NCBI RefSeq assembly: GCF_902832845.1 | Contig: NZ_CADFDB010000007.1 | Span: forward strand, 62,001 to 126,000 | DNA from: Burkholderia metallica | GTDB taxonomy: Bacteria; Pseudomonadota; Gammaproteobacteria; Burkholderiales; Burkholderiaceae | Length of the DNA stretch: 64,000 nucleotides | Direction of reading: 5' to 3' | Shown: positions 8,310-17,352 of the stretch, in pieces | Position numbering within the stretch: position 1 is the stretch's first letter | Layout of the letters: each line of letters begins with the position of its first letter | The notes under the pieces: generated by a model | Told to the model about the DNA's origin: nothing | Databases searched by the model: none | The model's input: only the letters and a program-made list of their open reading frames with translations | Translations under genes and position numbers: made by a program

Positions 8310-8930
8310 ATGAAACCACAGCGCTTAACCCGCGAGCAGAGCAGGGACCAGACGCGCGAACGTCTGCTGAATGCCGCGCATCGTATTTTTCTGAAGAAAG
8401 GCTATGTCGCCGCGAGCGTCGAGGACATCGCGGCGGCGGCCGGCTATACGCGCGGCGCGTTCTATTCGAATTTCCGCAGCAAGTCGGAACTGCTGCTGGA
8501 GTTGCTGGAGCGCGATCACGCGGAGGTGCAGGCCGACTTCCAGGCGATCTTCGACGGGGGCGGGTCGCGCGAGCAGATGGAGTCGATGGCGCTCGCGTAT
8601 TACCGGACGCTGTTCCAGGACGACGAATATTCGCTGCTGTGGGGCGAGGCGAAGCTGCAGGCGGCGCGCGACGCGAAGTTTCGCGTGCGCTTCAATCAGT
8701 TCCTGCACGGCAAGCGGCTGCAGATGGCCGAATTCATCCGGCGCTTTTCCGAACGCGCGGGCACGCCGCTGCTGTTGCCGGCGGAGACGCTCGCGTTCGG
8801 GCTGATGTGCCTGTGCGACGGTGTGCAGTCGTATTACACGGCCGATCCGCAGCACGTATCGGCCGAGGTGGCCGAGTCGGTGCTCGCCGGGTTCTTCGCG
8901 CGGGTCGTGCTCGGGCGCGCGCCGGACTGA
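8310..8930 (+). CDS. TetR-family repressor, probable regulator of the adjacent RND pump
   Basis: 206 residues. The N-terminal DNA-binding domain is textbook: ERLLNAAHRIFLKKGYVAASVEDIAAAAGYTRGAFYSNFRSKSELL (written here as ERLLNAAHRIF, GYVAASVEDIAAAAGYTRG and AFYSNFRSKSELL), about residues 17-62. The C-terminal helical ligand domain continues to residue 206 and resembles the AcrR/TtgR group. Cytoplasmic dimer; ligand binding would release it from DNA. Its divergent placement next to an RND operon, with a palindrome between, supports local control, as in acrR-acrAB and bpeR-bpeAB. The inducer is unknown. Confidence 0.93.
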   Translation: MKPQRLTREQSRDQTRERLLNAAHRIFLKKGYVAASVEDIAAAAGYTRGAFYSNFRSKSELLLELLERDHAEVQADFQAIFDGGGSREQMESMALAYYRTLFQDDEYSLLWGEAKLQAARDAKFRVRFNQFLHGKRLQMAEFIRRFSERAGTPLLLPAETLAFGLMCLCDGVQSYYTADPQHVSAEVAESVLAGFFARVVLGRAPD

Positions 8931-8981
8931 GGCGGCCTTCGGCTTGAGCCGCGCTCGCGCGGCCGGCGGCGTGCCGCCCGG

Positions 8982-10751
8982 TCAGCGCTCGCCCGTCATG
9001 CGCCGGTACGCGTCGAGCAGCGACGTCTTGTAGACGACGCCCGCGAGCGTCGGCTCGGCTTCGCTTTCGATCACCGGCAGGCGTTCGCCCTGGAACGCCA
9101 TGAAGCGTTCGAGCGCAGTCGCGAGCGGCATGTCGGGCGTGAGGAGGGGAAACGGCGTGTGCGCGTAGTGCGCGGCCGTCTTGTCGGTGGTGTCGCGCTT
9201 GTCGAGCAGGTCGGACGTGATGTCCTTCAGCGCGACCGCGCCGCGAAAGCGCCCGGCGTCGTCGGTCACGTACAGGTACTTCACCGGATATTCGAGAAAC
9301 ACGCGCGTCATGTCGGCGACGCTCGCGGTGAGCGGCACGACCGTCTGCGCGGGCTGGATCAGCTCGCGCATCTGCGTGGTGCGCAGCCGCAGTCGCTCCT
9401 GCGCGTCCTGGTAGTGGTGCAGCGTGATTTCGTACATCGACGTCGTGCCCGTCGCCCGCGCGACGAAATACGCGAACACGCACGACACCAGCAGCGGCAG
9501 CACGACCTGGTAGCTCAGCGTCATCTCGAAGATCATCAGGATCGCCATCAGCGGCGCCTGCGTGGCGCCCGCCATGAACGCGCCCATCCCGACGATCGCA
9601 TACGCGAAGTACGCGGACGTATGGCCCGGCCACAGCGCTTGCATCGCGAGCCCGAACAGCGAACCGAACACCGCGCCGACGAACAGCGTCGGCGTGAACA
9701 CGCCGCCGATCGCGCCCGAGCCGGCGGTCGCGGCGGTTGCGATCACCTTGAACACGAGCACCGCGATGAGCGCCTGCCAGGTCCACGGCGAATGCAGGAT
9801 GTGGTTCACGACGCTGTAGCCGTTGCCCCATACGTCAGGAATCCAGATCGAGATCACGCCGACGACGAGGCCGCCGAGCGCGAGCCGCACGGGCAGCGGC
9901 AAGGGCAGCCGCTTGAACTGGTTCTTCGACGCATCGAGCAGGTGCAGGAACTGCGGCGCGAGCACGCCGCACAGCGCGCCGAGCACGACGAACAGCAGCA
10001 CCTCGGGGCCGGTCACGGCCGGAAACACCGGCATCTCGTACGGCGGCCGGTAGCCGGCGAATTCGCGCATCACGATGTTCGCGACGACCGACGCGACGAC
10101 CATCGGCCCGAAGCTCTCCATCGCGATCGTGCCGAGCACGATTTCCGACACGAAGAACGCGCCGGCGATCGGCGCGTTGTACGCGGACGTGATGCCGGCC
10201 GCCGCCCCGCACGCGACCAAGAGGCGCAGGCGCGGCGGGTCGAAGTGCGCGAAGCGGCCGACGAGCGACGCGGCGAGCGCCGCGAGCTGCACCATCGGGC
10301 CTTCGCGGCCGATCGAGCCGCCGCTGCCGATCGTCAGCAGCGACGACACGCTGCGCCACAGGCTCTGGCGTACCGGCACGACGCCGTTGCCGAGCGCGAC
10401 CGATTCCATGTAGTCGGTCTTGGCGGCCTGCCTGTCGCCGCGCGTCGCGAGCAGCAGCACGCAGCCGGCGAGGAAGCCGCCCGCGGCCGGCATCCAGAAG
10501 CGCACGTACCACGGCAGGCGCCTGGCCATCTGCACGAAGCTGCCGCTTTGCCCGGAGATCAGGTGCTGCATCAGGTCGATGCCTTCGCGGAACGCCATCG
10601 TGGCAAAGGCGCCGCCGACGCCGACGATGGCCGACCAGATCAGCATCGTATGGGCGTCCGACAGGCGGAACAGCGTCTTGGCGCGAGTGCGCAGCTTCAG
10701 CAGGAACGAGAGCACGGCTGAAAGAGGGCGATGGAAAACGACGCGAAGCAT
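8982..10751 (-). CDS. ClC-type chloride channel/antiporter with C-terminal CBS pair
   Basis: 589 residues from the ATG at 10751; the frame is open 75 bp further but the extension is basic and overlaps the YeiH gene. The filter motifs of the family are present: GSGGSIGREGP at about residues 142-152, with the gating glutamate at E150, and later AYNAPIAGAFF and GSGAIGGVFTPTLF. About ten hydrophobic segments precede a cytoplasmic tail with two CBS-like modules (VADMTRVFLEYPVKYLYVTD and ATALERFMAFQGERLPVIE). The protein sits in the inner membrane as a dimer and moves Cl-, in many bacteria coupled to protons for acid resistance. CBS pairs often bind adenine nucleotides. Whether it is a channel or exchanger cannot be settled by reading alone. 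Confidence 0.93.
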   Translation of the reverse strand: MLRVVFHRPLSAVLSFLLKLRTRAKTLFRLSDAHTMLIWSAIVGVGGAFATMAFREGIDLMQHLISGQSGSFVQMARRLPWYVRFWMPAAGGFLAGCVLLLATRGDRQAAKTDYMESVALGNGVVPVRQSLWRSVSSLLTIGSGGSIGREGPMVQLAALAASLVGRFAHFDPPRLRLLVACGAAAGITSAYNAPIAGAFFVSEIVLGTIAMESFGPMVVASVVANIVMREFAGYRPPYEMPVFPAVTGPEVLLFVVLGALCGVLAPQFLHLLDASKNQFKRLPLPLPVRLALGGLVVGVISIWIPDVWGNGYSVVNHILHSPWTWQALIAVLVFKVIATAATAGSGAIGGVFTPTLFVGAVFGSLFGLAMQALWPGHTSAYFAYAIVGMGAFMAGATQAPLMAILMIFEMTLSYQVVLPLLVSCVFAYFVARATGTTSMYEITLHHYQDAQERLRLRTTQMRELIQPAQTVVPLTASVADMTRVFLEYPVKYLYVTDDAGRFRGAVALKDITSDLLDKRDTTDKTAAHYAHTPFPLLTPDMPLATALERFMAFQGERLPVIESEAEPTLAGVVYKTSLLDAYRRMTGER

Positions 10752-10818
10752 AGCACTGCGCCGCGCCCGCGGGATCGTCCCGTCGGGCGCGGCGCGCGAA
10801 GTGTCACGGGCGGGCAAT

Positions 10819-11886
10819 TCAGCCAAGCCAGTGCTGCACGGCCCAGGTGATCCCGTAGCCGCCGGCGATCAGCCACACGTACAGGATCAGGCCGGTCATC
10901 AATGCGCGGGGGCCGGCGGCGCGGATCTGCGCGACGCGGGTTTCGATGCCGAGCGCCGTCATCGCCATCGTCAGCGCGAAGGTGTCGAGCACGTTCAGCG
11001 TGTGCGTGACGTCGGCGGGCAGCACGTTCAGCGAGTTGACGATCACGAAGCCGAGGAAACCGAGCGCGAACCACGGCACGGCCACCTTGCGCTTGCCTTG
11101 CGCGCCGCCGGCGGTGGCGCGCGCCGAGCGGGCGAGCCACCAGCCGAGCACCAGCAGCACCGGAACCAGCAGCATCACGCGCGTCATCTTGACGATCGTC
11201 GCGACGTGCGCGACCTGCGGGCTGATGTCGCTCGCCGCGCCGACCACCTGCGCGACCTCGTGGATCGTGCCGCCGAAGAACAGGCCGAGGCCGGCCGGAT
11301 CGAGGTTCAGCAGCCCGGCGTGATACGCGATCGGGTACAGGAACATCGACAGCGTGCCGAACAGCACGACGCTGCCCACGGCCATCGCGCTCTGGTGCGG
11401 CTTCGACTGCAGCGTCGACTCGAACGCGAGCACGGCGGCCGCGCCGCAGATCGCGCTGCCTGCGGCGGTCAGCAAGGCGGAGTCGCGGTCGAGCTTCATG
11501 ATCTTCATGCCGGCCCAGGTGCCGATCACGAGCGTGCTGACGACCACCAGCACCGACACCGTCAGGCCCGGCAGCCCGACCTGCGCGATTTCCTGCAGGC
11601 TCACGCGCAACCCGAAGAACGCGACCGCGATGCGCAGCAGCTTGCGCGCGGAGAAATTGACGCCGGCCGCCCAGCTGGCCGGCATGCCGTCGCGCAGCGC
11701 GTTGCCGTACAGCGCACCGGCGACGATGCCGACGATCAGCGGCGACAGGCCGAGCCCCGCGATTGCGGGAAGCTGGGACAGGCTCGTGACGGCGGCGGCG
11801 AACAGCGCGACGAACAGCACGCCGTTCAACTGGCCGCGCATCGACGGCGCGGCGGGGCTGAGATGGGGAGTCGGGGCAGTGGACAT
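10819..11886 (-). CDS. YeiH/UPF0324-family membrane protein (putative sulfate exporter family)
   Basis: 355 residues, about ten hydrophobic helices. Family markers include LSPLIVGIVAGALYGN, FSARKLLRIAVAFFGLRVSLQEI, and FFGGTIHEVAQVVGAA. It shares an intergenic region of 112 bp with a divergent LysR regulator that has the look of YeiE, the usual neighbour of yeiH in enterobacteria. The family has been annotated as sulfate exporters largely by similarity; the substrate here is unproven. The 3' end lies 67 bp from the ClC gene start on the same strand, so the two could share a transcript. Confidence 0.9.
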   Translation of the reverse strand: MSTAPTPHLSPAAPSMRGQLNGVLFVALFAAAVTSLSQLPAIAGLGLSPLIVGIVAGALYGNALRDGMPASWAAGVNFSARKLLRIAVAFFGLRVSLQEIAQVGLPGLTVSVLVVVSTLVIGTWAGMKIMKLDRDSALLTAAGSAICGAAAVLAFESTLQSKPHQSAMAVGSVVLFGTLSMFLYPIAYHAGLLNLDPAGLGLFFGGTIHEVAQVVGAASDISPQVAHVATIVKMTRVMLLVPVLLVLGWWLARSARATAGGAQGKRKVAVPWFALGFLGFVIVNSLNVLPADVTHTLNVLDTFALTMAMTALGIETRVAQIRAAGPRALMTGLILYVWLIAGGYGITWAVQHWLG

Positions 11887-11998
11887 GGAAGTACCGTGAT
11901 GGAGCGTGTTGCGATGCTGTAATCCTAATTTCGTTATATCGATATGAAAAATTGTGATTTGTGACGTAAACTATCCGGAAAGCCGATAATTTATCCCC
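11887..11998. promoter_or_regulatory. Divergent promoter region of yeiH-like and lysR genes
   Basis: This 112-bp stretch is notably AT-rich against its surroundings. It contains the perfect palindrome ATATCGATAT at 11936-11945 within TTATATCGATATGA, a plausible centre for LysR binding that would serve both genes. No clear sigma-70 boxes could be fixed with confidence. Confidence 0.4.
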
Positions 11999-12892
11999 AT
12001 GACCCCGGATCAACTGATAACGTTCGCGGCCGTCGCCGAGCACCTGAACATCAGCCGCGCCGCAGTGGCGCTGCATCTGTCGCAGCCGGCCGTGTCGGGC
12101 CAGTTGCGGCTGCTCCAGGACGAATTCGGCGAGCCGCTGTACCAGCGCGAAGGCCGCGGCATCCGCCTGACCCCGGTCGGCGAACAGCTCGCGCAGTACG
12201 CGAAGGCGCAGCGCGAGCTGTTCGCGCAGGCCCGTGCGTTTCGCGACGCGGTGCGCGGCCTCGAGGCCGGCACGCTGCGCATCGGTGCGAGCACGACGCC
12301 CGCGAGCTACCTGTTGCCGTACCTGATCGCGGCGTTCCAGCCGCGCGCGCCGCGCGTGGCGATCCAGACGATGAGCGGCAACACGGCCGACGTGGTCGCG
12401 GCGCTGCCGTCGCTCGACATCGCGATGATCGAGGGGCCGCCCGGCGAGGCGCTGCCCCCGGGCACGGCCGTGCACCCATGGCGCGAGGACGAAATCGTGG
12501 CGATCGTGCCGTGCGGCCACCCGCTGGCCGCGCCCGAGTATGCGTCGGGGGTCACGCTCGACGCGCTGGCGACCCATCCGCTCGTGCTGCGCGAGGCGGG
12601 CTCCGCCGTGCGGCAACTCGTCGAGCGCGCGTTCGCGCAGGGCGCCGCACCGATGCGCGTCGCGTTCGAGATCGCCGGCGTCGAGGCCGTGAAGGAAGCG
12701 GTGCGCGCCGGGATGGGCGTCGGGTTCGTGTCCGCGATGTCGCTGCGTCACGACGATGCCGCGCTCGTCCTGCGCTCGCTCGCGCCCGCGCCGCTCGCAC
12801 GTCACTTCTCGATCCTCGTGCCGCACGGCGGCGCGCCGTCGCGGGTCGCCGCGCAATTTCTCGAAATGAGCCTCGCGCACGACGTCGCGTGA
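11999..12892 (+). CDS. LysR-family regulator, YeiE-like
   Basis: 297 residues. The winged HTH is at residues 1-60 (QLITFAAVAEHLNISRAAVALHLSQPAVSGQLRLLQDEFG, given here only by its ends QLITFAAVAEH and PAVSGQLRLLQ), followed by LTPVGEQLAQYAK and a periplasmic-binding-like effector domain (LRIGASTTPASYLLPYL to VGFVSAM). Position directly divergent from a YeiH-type permease matches the conserved yeiE-yeiH pair and suggests it controls that gene and itself. The effector is not deducible; YeiE proteins have been linked to sulfite/oxidative responses in enterobacteria. Confidence 0.92.
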   Translation: MTPDQLITFAAVAEHLNISRAAVALHLSQPAVSGQLRLLQDEFGEPLYQREGRGIRLTPVGEQLAQYAKAQRELFAQARAFRDAVRGLEAGTLRIGASTTPASYLLPYLIAAFQPRAPRVAIQTMSGNTADVVAALPSLDIAMIEGPPGEALPPGTAVHPWREDEIVAIVPCGHPLAAPEYASGVTLDALATHPLVLREAGSAVRQLVERAFAQGAAPMRVAFEIAGVEAVKEAVRAGMGVGFVSAMSLRHDDAALVLRSLAPAPLARHFSILVPHGGAPSRVAAQFLEMSLAHDVA

Positions 12893-13019
12893 GCGGCCGC
12901 AGCCGGGCCCGGGCACGCGCGATGCGCGCCATTTCGGTGCACATTCGCGTCGTTGCCCCGTCTTAGGGATTTCCTCTATGGCGTGGGCCCGACGCGAGGC
13001 GCACCATCCGTCTCAAGCA

Positions 13020-13037
13020 AATGGAACCGGTTCCATT
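13020..13037. promoter_or_regulatory. Probable PtxS operator upstream of kguE
   Basis: AATGGAACCGGTTCCATT is an 18-bp perfect palindrome with the central CG of LacI/GalR operators. It resembles the known Pseudomonas PtxS box (TGAAACCGGTTTCA). It lies 18 bp before the kguE ATG, so bound repressor would block transcription start or early elongation. The cognate LacI-type PtxS is encoded at the far end of the same locus. Confidence 0.8.
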
Positions 13038-13055
13038 CCGGTGAAAAAGGGCAAA

Positions 13056-13820
13056 ATGGCAGACATCGTGATCGTGGCGAGCGCATTCGGGATGGACCGC
13101 GTGCGTCAGGAGGGCCACAGTGCATTCGTCGCGACCGCGGCGGCATCCGGCGCAACGGGTTTCGAGGTGCGGCGCGAGCTGTTCGCATCGGAAGATGCGG
13201 CGGCGCCCGGCGCGCTGGCCGCGCTCGGTGCGCAACTGGCCGGCCACGGGCTGTGGTCGGTCTATTCGACGCCGGCCAACCTGTACACGGAAACGGGCGC
13301 GCTCGATGCGGATGCATTGCGCGGCGCGCTCGCGGAAGCCGACGCGCTCGGCGCGCGTTTCGTGAAATTCCAGCTCGGCGGCTTCGCCGGCGACGCGCAC
13401 GCGGCCGACATCGTCGCGCTGTCGCGCGGCGCGCGGGCCCGCGTGGTGGTCGAGAACGGGCAACTGCCGGTGGGCGGGTCGCTGGCGCAGTTCCGCGGGC
13501 TGTTCGATGCGCTGGCCGCGGCGGGCACGCCCGATGCGCTCGGGATGACCTTCGACATCGGCAACTGGCAGTGGCCGGGCGAAGCGCCGCTCGATTGCGC
13601 GCAGGTGCTCGCGCCGCATGTGGAATACATTCATTGCAAGGCCGTCGAGGGGGAGGGCGCGCGCCGTTTCGCCGTCGCGCCGGCCCCGAACGACCCGCTC
13701 GTGACCGGCGTGCTCGCGGTGCTGCCGCGGCATGCGCCGCGCGGCATCGAGTTTCCGTTCGATGCGGCCGATCTGGCGGGCGACGCGTGCCGGCGGGTCG
13801 CGTGGCTCGCCGCCGCGTGA
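13056..13820 (+). CDS. kguE: KguE-like TIM-barrel epimerase/isomerase of 2-ketogluconate use
   Basis: 254 residues from ATG 13056. An open frame reaches further back but would run through the operator palindrome, so it is not the start. It has the sugar-phosphate isomerase/epimerase (AP endonuclease-2 type) barrel: HSAFVATAAASGATGFEVRRELF near the N-terminus, the acidic strand end VVVENGQLPV, then MTFDIGNWQW and VEYIHCKAVEGEG, which carry the metal-ligand-type Glu, Asp and His. First gene of kguEKTD. In Pseudomonas this operon takes up 2-ketogluconate, phosphorylates it and reduces it to 6-phosphogluconate; the precise reaction of KguE is not firmly known. Confidence 0.85.
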   Translation: MADIVIVASAFGMDRVRQEGHSAFVATAAASGATGFEVRRELFASEDAAAPGALAALGAQLAGHGLWSVYSTPANLYTETGALDADALRGALAEADALGARFVKFQLGGFAGDAHAADIVALSRGARARVVVENGQLPVGGSLAQFRGLFDALAAAGTPDALGMTFDIGNWQWPGEAPLDCAQVLAPHVEYIHCKAVEGEGARRFAVAPAPNDPLVTGVLAVLPRHAPRGIEFPFDAADLAGDACRRVAWLAAA

Positions 13821-13848
13821 CGGCAGAACGATCCTGGAGAATGCATTC

Positions 13849-14841
13849 ATGAAAGCAGCACTCGATGTCGTGACCTACGGTGAAGCGATGGCGATGTTCG
13901 TCGCGAACGATCCCGGCCATCTCGCGCATGCGGGGCAATTCACGAAGCGGATCGCGGGCGCCGACCTGAACGTCGCGATCGGCCTGTCGCGGCTCGGCTT
14001 CCGGGTGGGCTGGATGAGCCGTGTCGGCCGCGATTCGTTCGGCAGCTACGTGCTCGACACGCTGGCGCGCGAAGGGATCGACGCGTCGTGCGTGAGCGTC
14101 GACCCGCGTTACCCGACCGGCTTTCAGCTGAAGTCGCGCAACGACGACGGCAGCGACCCGACCGTCGAATATTTCCGCAAGGGCTCGGCCGCGAGCCACC
14201 TGTCGTGCGACGACTACGTGGCGGACTACGTGCTCGGCGCGCGCCACCTGCACCTGACGGGCGTCGCGCCGGCGATCTCCGCGACGTCGTGCGAGCTCGC
14301 ATTCAAGCTGGCGCGCGAAATACGCGCGGCGGGCAGGACGATCTCGTTCGACCCGAACCTGCGCCCGACGCTGTGGCCGTCCGCCGACGTGATGGCGAAG
14401 ACGCTGAACGCGCTCGCGTCGCTCGCGGACTGGGTGCTGCCGGGCATCGCCGAAGGGCGGCAACTGACCGGGCACGACACGCCGGCCGACATCGCGGGCT
14501 TCTATCTTGCACAAGGGGCGCGCGGCGTCGTGATCAAGCTCGGCGCCGAAGGCGCGTACTACCGGACGGCCGACGGCCGCGACGGCACGGTGGCGGGCGA
14601 GCGCGTGCAGAACGTCGTCGACACCGTCGGCGCGGGCGACGGCTTCGCGGTTGGCGTGGTCAGCGCGCTGCTGGAGGGCAAGACGATCGAACAGGCGGTG
14701 GCGCGCGGCAACCGGATCGGCGCGCTGGCGATCCAGGTGATCGGCGACTCGGAAGGGCTGCCGACTCGCGCGGCGCTCGACCGACTCGAAAACGTCAGCA
14801 ATCGCGCCGATCGCTTAGAGGAAACCTTCGCCGCGCAATGA
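13849..14841 (+). CDS. kguK: 2-ketogluconate kinase (PfkB family)
   Basis: 330 residues, starting 28 bp after kguE with GGAGA before the ATG. PfkB fold: VVTYGEAMAMFV at the N-terminus, substrate motif GADLNVAIGLSRLGFRVGWMSRVG, and the ATP/anion-hole signature DTVGAGDGFAVGVVSALLEG near residues 260-280, with the catalytic Asp in GAGD. This cytosolic enzyme phosphorylates 2-keto-D-gluconate at C6 using ATP. The family also contains 2-keto-3-deoxygluconate kinases, which are hard to tell apart by sequence; the neighbours kguE, kguT, kguD and ptxS decide the assignment. Confidence 0.88.
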   Translation: MKAALDVVTYGEAMAMFVANDPGHLAHAGQFTKRIAGADLNVAIGLSRLGFRVGWMSRVGRDSFGSYVLDTLAREGIDASCVSVDPRYPTGFQLKSRNDDGSDPTVEYFRKGSAASHLSCDDYVADYVLGARHLHLTGVAPAISATSCELAFKLAREIRAAGRTISFDPNLRPTLWPSADVMAKTLNALASLADWVLPGIAEGRQLTGHDTPADIAGFYLAQGARGVVIKLGAEGAYYRTADGRDGTVAGERVQNVVDTVGAGDGFAVGVVSALLEGKTIEQAVARGNRIGALAIQVIGDSEGLPTRAALDRLENVSNRADRLEETFAAQ

Positions 14842-14892
14842 GAGGCCGGACACGGCACAATCCGCGGACTCATTTCGTCGTGCATGCGCACG

Positions 14893-15086
14893 GCAAGGTA
14901 CGGGGCCGGGGCGGGCGCTGACGCGTTCGTTCGGGTCGATTGCGAAGCATGGGGTCCAGGCAGGGGCTGAGGCACTGAACTGGATGAATCGCGAAGCATG
15001 GGGTCCAGGCAAGTGCTGAAGCACCAACCTGGATCGACCGCGAAGCATGGGTCCAGGCAAGTGCTAAAGCACCAACCTGGATCGAC
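14893..15086 (+). repeat. Tandem ~49-bp structured repeats in the kguK-kguT leader
   Basis: Three clear copies (14941-14989, 14990-15038, 15039-15086) follow a decayed fourth (14893-14940). Copies 2 and 3 fold into a long hairpin: outer arms GGTCCAGG and CCTGGATC, unpaired CAA on both sides, inner stem GTGC/GCAC with a four-base loop (TGAA or TAAA). The last copy ends directly against the kguT ribosome site (AAGGAG). Copy 1 keeps the outer stem but has a mismatch in the inner one. A single element with the same layout but different stem bases precedes ptxS. Confidence 0.85.
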
Positions 15087-15100
15087 AAGGAGACATTCTG

Positions 15101-16381
15101 ATGGCCAATACACTCGCTGCCCGCCGCTGGTGGACGATCATGCCGATCGTCTTCATCACGTACAGCCTCGCCTACCTCGACCGCGCGAACTACGGGTTCG
15201 CGGCCGCGGCCGGCATCAACCAGGACCTCGGGATCGGCAAGGGCCTGTCGTCGCTCATCGGCGCGCTGTTCTTCCTCGGCTACTTCTTCTTCCAGATTCC
15301 CGGCGCGATCTACGCGGAACGCCGCAGCGTGAAGAAGCTCGTGTTCGTCAGCCTCATCCTGTGGGGCGCTTGCGCGGCGCTCACGGGCGTGGTCAGCAAC
15401 ATCCCGTCGCTGATGGTGATCCGCTTCGTGCTCGGTGTCGTCGAAGCAGCGGTGATGCCGGCGATGCTGATCTACATCAGCAACTGGTTCACGAAGAACG
15501 AGCGCTCGCGCGCGAACACGTTCCTGATCCTCGGCAACCCGGTCACCGTGCTGTGGATGTCGATCGTGTCGGGCTATCTCGTGCACGAATTCGGCTGGCG
15601 CCACATGTTCATCGCCGAAGGCGTGCCGGCCGTCATCTGGGCTGTGTGCTGGTGGTTTCTCGTGCAGGACAAGCCGGCCGATTCGCCGTGGCTCACCGCG
15701 CAGGAAAAGCGCGACCTCGACGCCGCGCTCGCGGCCGAGCAGGCCGCGATCAAGCCGGTGCGCAACTACGGCGAGGCGTTCCGCTCGCCGGCCGTGATCA
15801 AGCTGTGCGCACAGTATTTCTGCTGGAGCATCGGCGTGTACGGCTTCGTGCTGTGGCTGCCGTCGATCGTCAAGAACGGCTCCGCCCTCGGGATGGTCGC
15901 GACCGGCTGGCTGTCCGCGCTGCCGTATCTTGCCGCGACGATCGCGATGCTCGCCGCGTCGTGGGCATCCGACAAGGTCGGTTCGCGCCGGGGCTTCGTG
16001 TGGCCGTTCCTGCTGATCGGCGCGGCCGCGTTCGCCGCGTCGTACGCACTCGGTTCGTCGCACTTCTGGATCTCGTACGCGCTGCTGGTCGTGGCCGGCG
16101 CCGCGATGTACGCGCCGTACGGCCCGTTCTTCGCGATCGTGCCGGAACTGCTGCCGAAGAACGTCGCCGGCGGCGCGATGGCGCTGATCAACAGCATGGG
16201 CGCGCTCGGCTCGTTCGTCGGCTCGTACTTCGTCGGCTACCTGAACGGCGCGACCGGCTCGCCCGTCGCGTCGTATGCCTTCATGAGCGCCGCGCTCGTC
16301 GCCGCGGTGATCCTCACGCTGTCCGTCAAACCCCAGCCGCGCGACACGCATTCGCTCGCGGCGCCGCTGCAAGGAAAATGA
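15101..16381 (+). CDS. kguT: 2-ketogluconate transporter (MFS, anion:cation symporter family)
   Basis: 426 residues and 12 predicted membrane helices. It starts [25 protein letters not shown], the standard N-terminus of the ACS (GudP/ExuT/KguT) branch, and has [30 protein letters not shown] (helix 2-3 loop) and the helix-4/5 motif [15 protein letters not shown]. Inner-membrane symporter that imports 2-ketogluconate with protons. AAGGAG lies 9 bp before the ATG. A 259-bp gap with structured repeats separates it from kguK, unusual inside a compact operon, and suggests separate control of translation or read-through. It is followed after 4 bp by kguD. Confidence 0.9.
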   Translation: MANTLAARRWWTIMPIVFITYSLAYLDRANYGFAAAAGINQDLGIGKGLSSLIGALFFLGYFFFQIPGAIYAERRSVKKLVFVSLILWGACAALTGVVSNIPSLMVIRFVLGVVEAAVMPAMLIYISNWFTKNERSRANTFLILGNPVTVLWMSIVSGYLVHEFGWRHMFIAEGVPAVIWAVCWWFLVQDKPADSPWLTAQEKRDLDAALAAEQAAIKPVRNYGEAFRSPAVIKLCAQYFCWSIGVYGFVLWLPSIVKNGSALGMVATGWLSALPYLAATIAMLAASWASDKVGSRRGFVWPFLLIGAAAFAASYALGSSHFWISYALLVVAGAAMYAPYGPFFAIVPELLPKNVAGGAMALINSMGALGSFVGSYFVGYLNGATGSPVASYAFMSAALVAAVILTLSVKPQPRDTHSLAAPLQGK

Positions 16382-16385
16382 AACG

Positions 16386-17351
16386 ATGAAGCCCCGTATC
16401 GTCGCGTACAAGCCGCTGCCCGATGACGTCCTCGCGTACCTGCGCGAGCATGCGGACGTCGTGCAGGCCGATGGCGCCGCCGCCCTCGCCGATGCGCTCG
16501 GCGACGCGGACGGCGCGATCGGCGCGAGCCTGAAGGTCACGCCGCAGATGCTCGACCGCGCACCGCGGCTGAAGGCGTGGTCGACGATCTCGGTCGGCTA
16601 CGACAACTTCGACGTCGCGGATCTCACGCGGCGCGGAATCGTGCTCGCGCATACACCGGACGTGCTGACCGAGTCGACCGCCGATACGGTGTTCTCGCTG
16701 ATCCTCGCGTGCGCGCGGCGCGTGGTCGAGCTGGCCGAGTGGGTGAAGGCCGGCCACTGGCATCACAGCATCGGCCCCGACCTGTACGGCACCGACGTGC
16801 AGGGCAAGACGCTCGGCATCGTCGGGCTGGGGCGGATCGGCGGCGCGGTCGCGCGCCGCGCGGCGCTCGGCTTCCGGATGCAGGTGCTGTACGCGAACCG
16901 CTCCGCCCATGCCGAAGCCGAGACGCAATACGGCGCACGGCGCGTCACGCTCGACGAGCTGCTCGCGCAGTCGGATTTCGTGTGCCTGCAGGTGCCGCTG
17001 TCGCCGGAAACGCGCCACCTGATCGGCGCGGCCGAATTCGCGAAGATGAAGCGCGGCGCAATCCTGATCAACGCATCGCGCGGGCCGGTGGTCGACGAAG
17101 CCGCGCTGGTCGACGCGCTGCGTGCGGGCACTATCCGCGGCGCGGGGCTCGACGTGTTCGAGCAAGAGCCGCTGGCGGCGGACTCGCCGCTGCTGCAGAT
17201 GAAGAACGTCGTCGCGCTGCCGCATATCGGCTCGGCGACGCACGAGACGCGTCACGCGATGGCGCGCTGCGCCGCGGAAAACCTGGTCGGCGCGCTGGCC
17301 GGCACGCTGCGCACGAATCTCGTCAATCCGGACGCGCTCGCGCGCGCCTGA
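16386..17351 (+). CDS. kguD: 2-ketogluconate-6-phosphate reductase (D-2-hydroxyacid dehydrogenase family)
   Basis: 321 residues. NAD(P)-binding Rossmann motif [10 protein letters not shown] near residues 145-154; catalytic Arg in [10 protein letters not shown], Glu in FEQEPL and His in LPHIGSAT, all in the family order. Reduces 2-keto-6-phosphogluconate to 6-phosphogluconate, which then enters the Entner-Doudoroff pathway. Family relatives include GhrB-type glyoxylate/hydroxypyruvate reductases; the position right after kguT gives the specific function. Last gene of the operon; a GC-rich hairpin follows its stop. Confidence 0.9.
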   Translation: MKPRIVAYKPLPDDVLAYLREHADVVQADGAAALADALGDADGAIGASLKVTPQMLDRAPRLKAWSTISVGYDNFDVADLTRRGIVLAHTPDVLTESTADTVFSLILACARRVVELAEWVKAGHWHHSIGPDLYGTDVQGKTLGIVGLGRIGGAVARRAALGFRMQVLYANRSAHAEAETQYGARRVTLDELLAQSDFVCLQVPLSPETRHLIGAAEFAKMKRGAILINASRGPVVDEAALVDALRAGTIRGAGLDVFEQEPLAADSPLLQMKNVVALPHIGSATHETRHAMARCAAENLVGALAGTLRTNLVNPDALARA

Positions 17352-17352
17352 G

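Noticed and set aside
12978-13055. Upstream start for kguE adding 26 residues
   Set aside because: It would place translation through the operator palindrome and adds no family sequence; the ATG at 13056 gives the normal N-terminus.
14559-15113. Minus-strand frame with repeated CFSTCLDP-type blocks
   Set aside because: The amino-acid repeats simply reflect the tandem structured DNA repeats in the kguT leader; no start or family supports a protein.
14870-16540. 556-codon minus-strand frame opposite kguT
   Set aside because: Antisense shadow; the plus strand has a full MFS transporter with proper start, ribosome site and family motifs.
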